Counted from the stretch's first letter, positions 15,003 through 23,230 are shown. The stretch is 24,637 bases of DNA from Motiliproteus sp036960405 (GCA_036960405.1 JBALWS010000063.1:1-24637), one strand, 5' to 3'. The notes: generated by a model not told the origin, from the sequence alone. Numbers and translations are program-made.

Positions 15003-16477
15003 TGGGCGTCCTCGGGTTGGGGTGGCTTGTTGGCTAGTTTTTCGGCTTTAGCCGCTGCTCGCTGCGCCTTCAAGATCGCTTTTTCTTCGGCTTCACGCTG
15101 CAATCGTTCGGTTCTGTTTTGCGCCCACTGGCGGGTTTTGCTGGTTTTGATCTTGGTATTGCGTCGATCTTGCAGCTCGCCCTTGGCGTAATTGAAATAC
15201 TGCACCAGCGGAATTTTGGAGGGGCAGACGTAGGAGCAGCAGCCGCAGCCTATGCAGTCCATCACGCCCAGCGCTTCGGCGCCGGTGACGTCGTCGGCGC
15301 GCATCTTGGCGCCCATCTCCAGCGGCATCAGGCCTACCGGGCAGGCTATCACGCAGCGTCCGCAACGGATGCAGGGGCGTTCGGGGCCATCGTCGATTTC
15401 GTGCTCAGTCAGGGCCAAAATGCCACTGCTGCCTTTGACGATGGGCACCTGCTGGTGCGGCATCACCTGGCCCATCATCGGTCCACCCATCACCAGGCGG
15501 GCGGGTGTTTCGGTTAGTCCACCGCAGAATTCGATCAGATCCTCCACCCGGGTGCCGATCGGGACCAGTACATTCTGCGGATTTTTAACCGCGCCGCCGG
15601 AGACGGTCACGACCCGTGAGATCAGCGGTTCGTCGATTCGCAGAGTGCGGTAGATGGCGAATGCGGTGCCGACATTGTGAACGCAGACGCCGATGCCGCC
15701 GGGTAGCTGGCCGTGGGGCAGCTCGTGGCCGGTGATGATCTGCACCAGCTGTTTCTCCCACCCCATCGGATAACGCGACGGGATCTGGATCACCTCGACG
15801 CCGTCGCTCCGTGCAGCCGCGGCTTGCATCGCATCAAACGCGGCCTGCTTATTATCTTCGATGGCCAGCACCGCACGCTTGGCCTGCAGCGCGTGACGAA
15901 TCAGTCGAATCCCGTCGAGCACGTCATCGGGGCGTTCCTGCATCAAGCGGTCGTCGCAGGTCAGGTAGGGTTCGCACTCGCTGCCATTGATGATCAGGGT
16001 GTGAATCGGGTTTTTCGGGTTGGGCATCAATTTGACCGCCGACGGGAAGGTCGCTCCACCCATGCCGACAATGCCCGCTTGGCCGACGCGTTCGGCAATC
16101 TGCTGGGCGCTCAGGTCGAACGGATCGCCCGCTTCGGTCAGATTTTTGAATATGCGTTCCTGCACATCGGTTTCGATCACGATGGTACGTACCGGCAAAC
16201 CGCTGGGGTGAGCAGCAGGGTGCTCCTCGATCTCGATAACGGTGCCCGATCCGGGTGCGTGAATGGGGGCGGAGATCATCCCCTGGCTACGTGCCAGTAG
16301 CTGTCCCTTCTCGACCTTTTCACCAACCTCGACCTCGGCTTTGGCCGGAGCGCCGATATGTTGTTGCAGCGGGATGTATAGCCGCTTGGGCATCGGCATC
16401 CGTTGGATTTCCTGACGTTCGGTGTGATGCTTAAGTGCTTCGGGGTGGACGCCACCGCGTAATCCAAACAGCTTCAT
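14999..16477 (-). CDS. rnfC: Rnf complex NADH-binding iron-sulfur subunit RnfC
   Basis: A 492-residue peripheral subunit that oxidises or reduces NAD(H) with FMN. GMGGATFP at residues 138-145 is the nucleotide/FMN-binding motif shared with NuoF. Two [4Fe-4S] clusters are bound by Cys369/372/375/379 and Cys408/411/414/418. An N-terminal barrel-sandwich region (IGAPAKAEVEVGEKVEKGQL) and the central SLBB-like part precede them. The C-terminal tail from about residue 435 is charged and helical with many Ala, Lys and Glu, short compared with the long Ala/Lys-rich repeats of Escherichia coli RsxC. It overlaps rnfB by ATGA and rnfD by GTGA. Confidence 0.96.
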   Translation of the reverse strand: MKLFGLRGGVHPEALKHHTERQEIQRMPMPKRLYIPLQQHIGAPAKAEVEVGEKVEKGQLLARSQGMISAPIHAPGSGTVIEIEEHPAAHPSGLPVRTIVIETDVQERIFKNLTEAGDPFDLSAQQIAERVGQAGIVGMGGATFPSAVKLMPNPKNPIHTLIINGSECEPYLTCDDRLMQERPDDVLDGIRLIRHALQAKRAVLAIEDNKQAAFDAMQAAAARSDGVEVIQIPSRYPMGWEKQLVQIITGHELPHGQLPGGIGVCVHNVGTAFAIYRTLRIDEPLISRVVTVSGGAVKNPQNVLVPIGTRVEDLIEFCGGLTETPARLVMGGPMMGQVMPHQQVPIVKGSSGILALTEHEIDDGPERPCIRCGRCVIACPVGLMPLEMGAKMRADDVTGAEALGVMDCIGCGCCSYVCPSKIPLVQYFNYAKGELQDRRNTKIKTSKTRQWAQNRTERLQREAEEKAILKAQRAAAKAEKLANKPPQPEDAQ

Positions 16478-17046
16478 TGGGCACCGTCCATTTCAGCCAG
16501 CGGGATGCGGAAAGGGTTGGGGCGTGGTGGTTTGCTCCAGCGCCAGTTGCTCAGGTTAAGCTGCATCTCAGCCAGCAAAATACCTTCGGTCGGGCAAGCG
16601 TCGACGCAAGCACCGCAGCCGTTGCAGGCTTCGTTGAGTACCACGTGGAGCTGCTTGGGTGCGCCGACGATGGCATCGGTGGGGCACTCCTGAATGCACT
16701 TGGTGCAGCCGATGCATAGCTCAGAGACCACCTTGGCCAGGCTAGGCAAAACCGGTGAGGCGGGCTGCTGTTGCTCTAGCGGGCGCCCTAAGGCTTCCGA
16801 CAGTTGTCGGGCCATAGAGGGGCCGCCGGGAGGACAGAGTGTCAGCGGTGCTTTGCCGTTGATCAGTGCGGCGGCGGCTTGGCCACAGCCAGCATAGCCG
16901 CATTGGCCACACTGGGTTCCAGGAAGCAGCTCGGTGATCTGGGCAATCTGCGGGTCCTCTTTGTACGGCAGAAAGTAGTTGACGGCGCTAAGCATCAGGC
17001 CGAGAACCATGCCGATCAGGGTCAGGATTAGAATGGAGCTGATCAT
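16474..17046 (-). CDS. rnfB: Rnf complex ferredoxin subunit RnfB
   Basis: A 190-residue subunit anchored by one N-terminal helix (residues 4-25). An Fe-S domain follows with Cys46, Cys49, Cys54 and Cys71 (TQCGQCGYAGCG, LCPPGG), then two ferredoxin clusters with Cys111/114/117/121 and Cys141/144/147/151. RnfB is the likely docking point for soluble ferredoxin. The C-terminal 30 residues, with WRWSKPPRPNP, are specific to proteobacterial forms. It is separated from rnfA by 74 bases, the only gap inside the rnf run apart from that before rnfA, and is preceded by GGGAGAG. No internal promoter was clear in that gap. Confidence 0.96.
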   Translation of the reverse strand: MISSILILTLIGMVLGLMLSAVNYFLPYKEDPQIAQITELLPGTQCGQCGYAGCGQAAAALINGKAPLTLCPPGGPSMARQLSEALGRPLEQQQPASPVLPSLAKVVSELCIGCTKCIQECPTDAIVGAPKQLHVVLNEACNGCGACVDACPTEGILLAEMQLNLSNWRWSKPPRPNPFRIPLAEMDGAQ

Positions 17047-17120
17047 AATGTCGCTCTCCCGCTGTTATTTTTATTGTGGCTAGATTGAGTGTGATTGATG
17101 GTTGCGCTAGGTCGTCGGCG

Positions 17121-17702
17121 TCACTGCAGTGGCAAGCCGGAGAAACCTAAAAACGCCATCGACAGTAGCCCTGCGGTGATAAAGGCGATGGGCGGCCCGG
17201 CAAAGAGTTTGGAGGTGCTGGCGAGTGCTTGGCGCTCACGCAACCCGGCAAAAATGACCAGTACCAACAAGAAGCCCAGCGAGGCGCCGACGCCATATAG
17301 CACGCTCTGTAAAAAACTGTTGTTCTGCTGGGTGTTGAGCAGCGCGACACCGAGTACGGCGCAATTGGTGGTGATTAGCGGCAGGAAGATTCCCAGGTTC
17401 TGATACAGCGTAGGACTTAGGCTACGGATGCACATCTCGGTGAACTGAACCACACCCGCAATGACCAAGATAAAGCTCAAAATACGCAGGAATTCGACCT
17501 CCAGCGGCAGCAAAATATAGTGCTCGATCAGCCAACTAGCGGCGGTCGCCAGGGTCAGTACGAACATGGTGGCCAGCCCCATACCGATGGCTGAATCGAT
17601 CTTGCTGGAGACCCCCATAAAGGGGCATAGCCCCAGAAACTGCACCAGCACTACATTGTTAACCAGCGCCGTTCCGAGCAGCAGAATGAAGAATTCGTTC
17701 AT
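17121..17702 (-). CDS. rnfA: Rnf complex membrane subunit RnfA
   Basis: A 193-residue membrane protein with six helices, the expected length. Diagnostic blocks are LLGTALVNNVVLVQFLGLCP at residues 7-26, where the Cys near position 25 helps bind the membrane iron cluster with RnfE, and LGIFLPLITTNCAVLGVALL at about 103-122. Together with RnfE it forms the pseudo-symmetric core of the Rnf complex. GGAGAG lies five bases before the ATG. It follows the unknown gene by 25 bases on the same strand, so both should share a transcript starting upstream of 18339. Confidence 0.96.
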   Translation of the reverse strand: MNEFFILLLGTALVNNVVLVQFLGLCPFMGVSSKIDSAIGMGLATMFVLTLATAASWLIEHYILLPLEVEFLRILSFILVIAGVVQFTEMCIRSLSPTLYQNLGIFLPLITTNCAVLGVALLNTQQNNSFLQSVLYGVGASLGFLLVLVIFAGLRERQALASTSKLFAGPPIAFITAGLLSMAFLGFSGLPLQ

Positions 17703-17727
17703 CTATTCTCTCCGATCTGAGGCGCGT

Positions 17728-18339
17728 CTAGTGGTAGTGATGTGATGGGGGGCTGATGGTTTGGCCTAACGCCAAGGCCGTCACCGAAAAATCACTGCTG
17801 GGCTGCAGATCGCCGATGGCGATATCTCGATCGTCGGACGGGTTGAGTAAATAATCGATCACCGGCAGGTAGCTTGACTCGGCGACTTGCAGGTAGCGGA
17901 TTAGCCGGTTATTCAGCGACGGAGCCAGTCGTAGCGCATCATCCCAGTAGTCCTCGTCATGGCGCAGTGGGGTGTCGAACGCAGATTGCGTAGCGTGTGA
18001 CTGTAGTGATGAGCGCAACGCCTTGATGGTGTTGAGTAGCTGATAAATCTGCGTTGAAATCTCGCGTCTGCGCGGTTTGAGGTTAGCAATAATCGAATGC
18101 TTGGATGACTGCTCTAGGAGGCCAAAAAGCTGTTCCTCTTCGAGCGTAAAGCTATGCGTTATCTGTTCAAGAGCCGTCTCTAAACCGGCCAATATGGCAC
18201 TCATCCGAGCGGGAATAGGTTGTGCTGAAAGGTGCTGATAGCAGCTGGATTGCTGCTCCTCTTCCAGTAGCTCTAGCCATTCGATGGGGGTGAATAGGTC
18301 ATTGTGCAGGCGTCGGATAATTTTATTGTTATATGACAT
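17728..18339 (-). CDS. Unrecognised helical protein at the head of the rnf operon
   Basis: I do not recognise this 203-residue protein. It appears soluble, almost entirely helical and acidic, with no signal peptide or membrane segment. Its N-terminus is KIIRRLHNDLFTPIEWLELL; a middle block has THSFTLEEEQLFGLLEQ, and a later block has RHDEDYWDDAL and AESSYLPVIDYLL; it ends in SPPSHHYH. The spaced His and Glu residues and the EEExLFxLL pattern recall hemerythrin-like HHE helices, but the full ligand set is not present in an obvious way. The ATG at 18339 is preferred; a TTG at 18351 is possible. It lies 25 bases before rnfA and should be co-transcribed, so a role in Rnf assembly, regulation or redox sensing is possible but unproven. 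Confidence 0.75.
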   Translation of the reverse strand: MSYNNKIIRRLHNDLFTPIEWLELLEEEQQSSCYQHLSAQPIPARMSAILAGLETALEQITHSFTLEEEQLFGLLEQSSKHSIIANLKPRRREISTQIYQLLNTIKALRSSLQSHATQSAFDTPLRHDEDYWDDALRLAPSLNNRLIRYLQVAESSYLPVIDYLLNPSDDRDIAIGDLQPSSDFSVTALALGQTISPPSHHYH

Positions 18340-18437
18340 ATGGTTTTCCAACCTGTTGAAATATGACTGTTTTTGTTTCGCCTTTATAGCCTGGTGGAGA
18401 GTGGCTAAGAAACATTCTATCTAATGCAAAGCAAATG

Positions 18438-18496
18438 TTTACGTTGACGTTAAGTTGTGGTTATACTAGATCAATGTTCTCGTTAGCGTCAAGTTG
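18438..18496 (+). promoter_or_regulatory. korAB promoter with paired direct repeats
   Basis: TTTACG (18438-18443) and TATACT (18462-18467) are separated by 18 bases, a good sigma70 pair; transcription would begin near 18474 with a leader of about 125 bases. Two related 15-base sequences, GTTGACGTTAAGTTG (18443-18457) and GTTAGCGTCAAGTTG (18482-18496), agree at 12 positions and lie 39 bases apart, one in the spacer and one just past the start. They look like paired operator sites. The regulator is unknown. Confidence 0.5.
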
Positions 18497-18597
18497 AAAA
18501 TGGAACGCCACGAAGACCTTTACTCAAGTTCAGATGCGGTCATGCCTTTACCACAGCAGAGCGTCATCGCTTAACCATTACACGGGGAGTAACCCAT

Positions 18598-20322
18598 ATG
18601 ACGGTACCTTCTATATCCATCACCATGACTGGTAGTGGCGGTTCAGGTGTTATGACTGCGGGTAACTTGCTGTTAGAAGCGGCAGGTCGTGCAGGCTGGT
18701 TCGGGATGATGACCCGATCTGCCGGTCCGCAAATTCGTGGCGGTGAAGCTGCGGCGATGTTGCGTTTGTCGTCAGAGCCGGTGTTGGCTCACCAGGATCG
18801 TTATGACATTTTGCTGGGGATCGACTGGAAAAATGCCGATCGTTTCGCCGCCGAGATCCCACTCGATGGCGATAGTTTGATTGTTGGCCCTGGCGAACCG
18901 CCTGCCATCTTCGCCGAAGCAGCCGGACAGCAGTTTCAACTAGATCTGCCCAAAATTGCCAAGAGTGTCAGCGGTGGCCGTCCCAACATGGTAGCGCTGG
19001 GCGTTGCGGCGGCGATCGTGGGATTACCCGAGGAAGCCGTGGCTCAGGTTATCGATAAGGCTTTAGGGCGCAAAGGTGCTGACGCGGTCAGCGCGGGTAT
19101 GGAGTCGGTACGTGCGGGTATAGAGGCAGCCAAAGCGCTGCCCAGTTTTGATAGCTTGGCGGTTAACAGTGAGGCTGAGACCGCCAACCAAGAGGCACGC
19201 TGGAACATCTCCGGTAACGAAGCTTGCGGCTTGGGCGCCGTGCGGGGCGGGGTGCGTTTTGTTGCCGCCTACCCGATTACCCCGGCCACCGAAGTGCTCG
19301 AGTGGTTGGCACCGGCACTGCCCAAGCTGGGTGGCGCGCTGGTACAGGCTGAAGACGAATTAGCATCGGTGACTCAGATTATCGGTGGTTCCTTTGGCGG
19401 CACGCCCTCTTTGACGGCCACCTCAGGACCCGGTTTGGCGCTGATGATGGAATCGATCGGATTGGCCGTCGCATCCGAGACCCCGATTGTGGTGATCGAT
19501 GTGATGCGCGGAGGCCCTTCAACCGGTATCCCCACCAAGTCGGAACAATCGGATCTGAATATCGCCCTCTACGGACTTCATGGCGATGCTCCGCACTTGG
19601 TGTTGGCGCCGTTAACTATCGGCGATTGTGTATTCACCACCCAGTGGTCGGTGGTGTTGGCCGAGAAGCTGCAAACGGCCGCTATCGTGTTATCGGATCA
19701 AGCGTTGGGACAGACCCGGGCGATCATTCCCAGGCAGCAAGATGTGGGGATGGTAGCCGAGCGCGAGGTGCCCGAAACGCTAGATGAGAGCTATCAGCGC
19801 TATGCCAATACCGAATCAGGCATCTCGCCGATGTCGATTCCGGGGCAAGTTGGCGGTCAATACTGTGCCGATGGGTTGGCGCACACGCTGACCGGACTAC
19901 CGTCGAGTAAGGCCGACGATCACCATCTGCAGATGGACAAGCGGCTGCATAAACTGACCAACTATGAGTTCTCGAGCCATTGGGCCGAGATAGAGGGGAG
20001 CGACGATGCCGAGGTAGCGGTACTGACCTGGGGATCGAGTTACGGTGCTGCCAGTGAAGCGATAGCCGCTATGCGGGCCGAGGGTAAGAAGGTACGTTTG
20101 ATCGCGATGCGTTTGCTATCACCCGCTCAGCCAGAGAAATTGGCCGATGCGCTGCAAGGTATCAGTAAAGTGTTGGTGGTTGAACAGAGTCACAGCGGAC
20201 AGTTTTATCGCTACCTACGTGCCCAATACGATATCGATGCGGAAGTTCGCTCGATGGCGGTGCCGGGCCCCCTGGCTATCCGTCCTTCCGATGTCCTTAA
20301 AACCCTTAGCGAGTGGAGCTGA
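18598..20322 (+). CDS. korA: 2-oxoacid:ferredoxin oxidoreductase, fused gamma-alpha subunit (KorA)
   Basis: A 574-residue subunit in which the gamma domain (about residues 1-185) is fused ahead of the alpha domain (about 200-574), the arrangement of two-subunit 2-oxoglutarate:ferredoxin oxidoreductases. The gamma part has GSGGSGVMTAGNLL and RSAGPQIRGGE; the alpha part has GNEACGLGAVRGG, YPITPATE at 225-232 and GGPSTGIPTKSEQSDL. With KorB it decarboxylates a 2-oxoacid, most likely 2-oxoglutarate, to the acyl-CoA and gives two electrons to ferredoxin. In Thauera and relatives this enzyme feeds benzoyl-CoA reductase. GGGGAG lies before the ATG. It is divergent from the rnf operon and overlaps the start region of korB. 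Substrate choice is by family and context. Confidence 0.9.
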   Translation: MTVPSISITMTGSGGSGVMTAGNLLLEAAGRAGWFGMMTRSAGPQIRGGEAAAMLRLSSEPVLAHQDRYDILLGIDWKNADRFAAEIPLDGDSLIVGPGEPPAIFAEAAGQQFQLDLPKIAKSVSGGRPNMVALGVAAAIVGLPEEAVAQVIDKALGRKGADAVSAGMESVRAGIEAAKALPSFDSLAVNSEAETANQEARWNISGNEACGLGAVRGGVRFVAAYPITPATEVLEWLAPALPKLGGALVQAEDELASVTQIIGGSFGGTPSLTATSGPGLALMMESIGLAVASETPIVVIDVMRGGPSTGIPTKSEQSDLNIALYGLHGDAPHLVLAPLTIGDCVFTTQWSVVLAEKLQTAAIVLSDQALGQTRAIIPRQQDVGMVAEREVPETLDESYQRYANTESGISPMSIPGQVGGQYCADGLAHTLTGLPSSKADDHHLQMDKRLHKLTNYEFSSHWAEIEGSDDAEVAVLTWGSSYGAASEAIAAMRAEGKKVRLIAMRLLSPAQPEKLADALQGISKVLVVEQSHSGQFYRYLRAQYDIDAEVRSMAVPGPLAIRPSDVLKTLSEWS

Positions 20323-20372
20323 TCATGATAGCGACTACAGGAACACATTCATCCGAAGGGGGTTGCCAGATC

Positions 20373-21185
20373 ATGGCGGCCAAGGATTACAAGTCAGGCG
20401 TCAAGCCAGTATGGTGTCCGGGATGCGGCGACTATGGGGTGCTGCTATCGCTGACCAAGACCCTGGCCGAGCTGCAGCTAGCACCCGAACAAGTGTCGGT
20501 GATCTCCGGCATCGGCTGTTCTTCGCGAATTCCTGCCTACCTGAAAACCTACGGCTTTCACGGTGTTCATGGCCGGGCTTTGCCACTGGCGACCGGACTC
20601 AAGGTATCGCGTCCGGACCAGACCGTGATCGTGGCCAGCGGTGACGGTGATGGTTTCTCGATCGGGGGTAACCATTTCCTCCATGCCTGTCGGCGTAACG
20701 TCAACCTGACCTATATCGTGATGGATAATCAGCTCTATGGCATGACTAAAGGCCAGGCCTCGCCTACCAGCGCACCCGATTGGGAGAAGGGCAAGCTGAC
20801 TCCTGGCGGAACCGGTATCAACCCGTTCCATCCACTGGTGGTGGGGTTGGCCTCGGGCGCTAACTTTATCGCCCGCGTATCGGGTACCGACGCCAATGGC
20901 GCCGTGCCGATCTTGAAAGAGGCGATCGAGCATCCCGGCTTCTCGCTGGTGCATATTCTTAGTCCCTGTATCACCTACAACCGTGATCAGTTGGAGTGGA
21001 AAAAGCAGGTGCGGCAAGCACCGGTTGCGGCCACTAGCGACCCTGCCAAAGCCGCAAGACGACTGATGACCGACGATAATCTTAATCTGGGTGTGCTCTA
21101 TAAAGGCGATAGAAAACCCTATCAGCCAGACCTTAAAGCGCAGGTTGATAGCGTAGAGGTGCTAGAGGAGCAGTTCGCCGTGTAA
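20373..21185 (+). CDS. korB: 2-oxoacid:ferredoxin oxidoreductase beta subunit (KorB)
   Basis: The thiamine-diphosphate subunit, 271 residues from the ATG at 20373. The Fe-S ligands are Cys15 and Cys18 (WCPGCGDYG), Cys49 (GIGCSSR) and Cys199 (LSPCITYN). The ThDP motif is GDGDGFSIGGNH at about 90-101, followed by MDNQLYGMTKGQASPTS, the family signature. The start at 20373 fits homologues beginning MA-KDYKS and has AAGGGGG upstream; ATG at 20325, with GGAG six bases before it, is the alternative and would add 16 residues. The gene follows korA within 50 bases and ends just before a terminator, so korAB is a two-gene operon. No ferredoxin gene is adjacent. Confidence 0.92.
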   Translation: MAAKDYKSGVKPVWCPGCGDYGVLLSLTKTLAELQLAPEQVSVISGIGCSSRIPAYLKTYGFHGVHGRALPLATGLKVSRPDQTVIVASGDGDGFSIGGNHFLHACRRNVNLTYIVMDNQLYGMTKGQASPTSAPDWEKGKLTPGGTGINPFHPLVVGLASGANFIARVSGTDANGAVPILKEAIEHPGFSLVHILSPCITYNRDQLEWKKQVRQAPVAATSDPAKAARRLMTDDNLNLGVLYKGDRKPYQPDLKAQVDSVEVLEEQFAV

Positions 21186-21276
21186 GTCAGTTATTTAAAT
21201 GCCGAGTTAACCCTGCTTGGCCATTGTTGAAAGCCGACTTTAACAGCAGGCCATTCCTATTTCGTGTGGAAACGTC

Positions 21277-21308
21277 AAAAAGTCTAGCCCATCATGGCTA
21301 GGCTTTTT
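21277..21308 (+). terminator. Terminator of the korAB operon
   Basis: AAAAAG-TCTAGCC, loop CATCAT, GGCTAGG-CTTTTT: a stem of about 13 pairs including one G-T pair, with T-runs on both sides. It lies about 90 bases past the korB stop and could also stop minus-strand transcription from the small-ORF relic. Confidence 0.88.
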
Positions 21309-21353
21309 GCGTTACAGATGTTTTGGAGTTCCAGGCCAGCTTGCTGGGCGAAG

Positions 21354-21642
21354 TTGAACGCCTTGTTATGCGTGTCGTAATACATTGTTTATGACTTTAA
21401 TAAGTTCATTGGCAGATCTTGGCTTTTGGTTAGCAATACTTGATGATTGCTTTCTCCATTCAGTATATTCGTTTAGATATTTTTCAAAACTTTTGCCGTT
21501 TACGCCCATTTAAATGAGCCAAATATTTCAAAGCTGCTTCTCGATGTTTTTCGTAGAAAGCACTTGCTAGAATCTCAGGATTTTCCCCTTTATTTAGTTC
21601 GACCAAGCAATACTGAAAAGACACTTTCAGATTATTAGCGCT
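21354..21642 (-). pseudogene. AT-rich small-ORF relic ending in an attC-like half site
   Basis: On the minus strand, a frame opening after TAA at 21643 reads 51 residues (including NKGENPEILASAFYEKHREA and LKYLAHLNG) to TGA at 21484. Shifting by one base near 21507 continues into a 47-residue frame (ATG 21509 to TAA 21366) with GKSFEKYLNEYTEWRKQ and ELIKVINNVLRHA. The two read smoothly as one frameshifted protein, which I do not recognise. The stop lies inside TAACAAGGCGTTCAA (21368 down to 21354), the classic 5' half of many integron attC sites, where cassette genes commonly end. The partner half is not seen. Base composition is plainly more AT-rich than neighbouring genes. A decayed gene cassette is the best guess. 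Confidence 0.45.
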
Positions 21643-21691
21643 TTAGTAGTGACTAGTTAAAGGCCAAATAGTTAAATCATTAATTAACCGG

Positions 21692-21732
21692 TTGACAAAA
21701 CTTTGACACCTGTCGATACTTTTAGTGTCAAA
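21692..21732 (+). promoter_or_regulatory. fleQ promoter with inverted repeat across the -10
   Basis: TTGACA (21692-21697) and GATACT (21715-21720) are separated by exactly 17 bases, a near-consensus sigma70 promoter. A perfect 8-base inverted repeat, TTTGACAC (21702-21709) and GTGTCAAA (21725-21732), spaces 15 bases and straddles the -10 and the expected start point near 21727. This suggests a repressor or autoregulatory site. Confidence 0.65.
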
Positions 21733-21754
21733 AAAATGTTCACTTGGTTCTGCT

Positions 21755-23206
21755 ATGGCTTCCTCTCTTTCCATTCTTCTTATCGACGACGATCTCGAGC
21801 GTAGCCGTGTGCTGCAGTCGTTATTCGAGTATTCGGGTATCGATTGTCGGGCGGTGGATTTTCCGGGTTGGTCACAGCAGCAGGGGATTTTGACGCCGGG
21901 GATGTCGGCGGTGGTGCTGGGCGATTGTCGGCAGGCGGTGGTGCTGGAGCAGATGTTAACCGAGCTGCAGAGTCGTGATCCGCATGTGCCGGTGTTGTCT
22001 ATCTCTGATTGGGTCGAGTCGCAGGCATTGAGTGCGCCGCTGCGTGGCATGCTAGTGGGTCGAGTTGAATTACCGTTGCAGCAGCGGCAGTTGTTAACCG
22101 TGCTCCATCAGGCGCAGTTTTATCGTCAGCAACGCGAGGCGGCCAATGGTCAGCTTCGGTTGTGGGAGGATCACAGCAAACTCTACCACCTCCTGGTTGG
22201 GGGGAGTCTGCCGATGCGTCGGGTGCGGGCGATGATGGCGCAGGTGGCGGATCGCGATGTCAGTGTGATGATCACCGGCGAGTCGGGCACCGGTAAAGAG
22301 GTGGTGGCACGTAATCTTCACAACAGCTCGTCGCGGGCAGGTGGCCCGTTCGTGCCGGTTAACTGCGGAGCGATCCCGCCTGAGTTGCTTGAAAGCGAGC
22401 TCTTTGGTCACGAGAAAGGCGCGTTTACCGGCGCGGTGTCGACGCGTCATGGGCGGTTCGAACTGGCGGACGGTGGCACGCTGTTTCTTGACGAGATCGG
22501 CGATATGCCGTTACCGATGCAGGTCAAGCTGCTGCGGGTGTTGCAAGAGCGCTGCTTCGAGCGGGTCGGGGGGAACAAAACGATCGGGGTGGATGTGCGG
22601 ATCATTGCCGCGACCCATAAAGATCTCGATACCATGATCGCCGAAGGCGTGTTCCGTGAAGATCTTTATTACCGACTAAATGTATTCCCGCTTGAGATGC
22701 CGGCGTTGCGCGAGCGGATGGAAGACTTGCCGGCATTGTTGAATGAGTTGGTGAATCGGGCGCAAAGCAGTGGTTTGGGGCTATTGCAGTTCCATGACAG
22801 TGCGCTGCTGTCTTTATCTCGCCATCCTTGGCCGGGTAACGTACGCGAACTGGCCAACTTGGTTGAGCGGTTGTCGATTCTGCACCCTAATTCGGTTATT
22901 AGCATCAACGAGTTGCCGCAGAAGTTTCGCTACCTTGACGAAGACGAACTGCCGGGGCATCTCAAGCGTCCGGTGATGGCTCCGGTGATTAACGATGATG
23001 GGGTGGTCGAGGCGGTATCGGTGGGCAGTTATCTGCCGCCTGAGGGTATGGACCTGAAAAAGTATCTCAATGACCTGGAGCGTTCGCTGATCGAGCAGTC
23101 ATTGAATGAAGCCGATAACGTCGTCGCACGGGCGGCAGAGTTGTTAAGCATCCGCCGAACCACCTTGGTTGAGAAGATGCGTAAGTACGCCATCGTACGA
23201 AAGTGA
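21755..23206 (+). CDS. fleQ: Sigma54-dependent flagellar master regulator FleQ/FlrA
   Basis: A 483-residue enhancer-binding protein. An atypical receiver-like domain covers about residues 1-125 (SILLIDDDLERSRVL); the expected phospho-acceptor region reads VVLGDCRQ, unlike the normal LDLxMP pattern, as in FleQ. The AAA+ domain has Walker A GESGTGKE (175-182), GAFTGA (222-227) for sigma54 contact and Walker B GTLFLDEIGD (241-250). The C-terminal Fis helix-turn-helix has ARAAELLSIRRTTLVEKMRK, a strong FleQ signature. FleQ-type proteins switch on early flagellar genes and, in Pseudomonas, bind cyclic di-GMP. The ATG at 21755 is preferred over GTG 21725, which coincides with the predicted transcription start. 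fleS follows after 24 bases. Confidence 0.93.
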   Translation: MASSLSILLIDDDLERSRVLQSLFEYSGIDCRAVDFPGWSQQQGILTPGMSAVVLGDCRQAVVLEQMLTELQSRDPHVPVLSISDWVESQALSAPLRGMLVGRVELPLQQRQLLTVLHQAQFYRQQREAANGQLRLWEDHSKLYHLLVGGSLPMRRVRAMMAQVADRDVSVMITGESGTGKEVVARNLHNSSSRAGGPFVPVNCGAIPPELLESELFGHEKGAFTGAVSTRHGRFELADGGTLFLDEIGDMPLPMQVKLLRVLQERCFERVGGNKTIGVDVRIIAATHKDLDTMIAEGVFREDLYYRLNVFPLEMPALRERMEDLPALLNELVNRAQSSGLGLLQFHDSALLSLSRHPWPGNVRELANLVERLSILHPNSVISINELPQKFRYLDEDELPGHLKRPVMAPVINDDGVVEAVSVGSYLPPEGMDLKKYLNDLERSLIEQSLNEADNVVARAAELLSIRRTTLVEKMRKYAIVRK

Positions 23207-23230
23207 AGCCAGTCAAAAAGTGAGCAACCG

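Noticed and set aside
15713..16300. Plus-strand open frame opposite rnfC
   Set aside because: Antisense to a well-supported gene, with low-complexity His/Arg-rich translation and no recognisable domain.
18598..21185. Phenylglyoxylate dehydrogenase (PadEFGHI) instead of KorAB
   Set aside because: That enzyme has five separate subunits including ferredoxin and flavoprotein parts; here a fused gamma-alpha subunit plus beta only is present, which fits the 2-oxoglutarate type.
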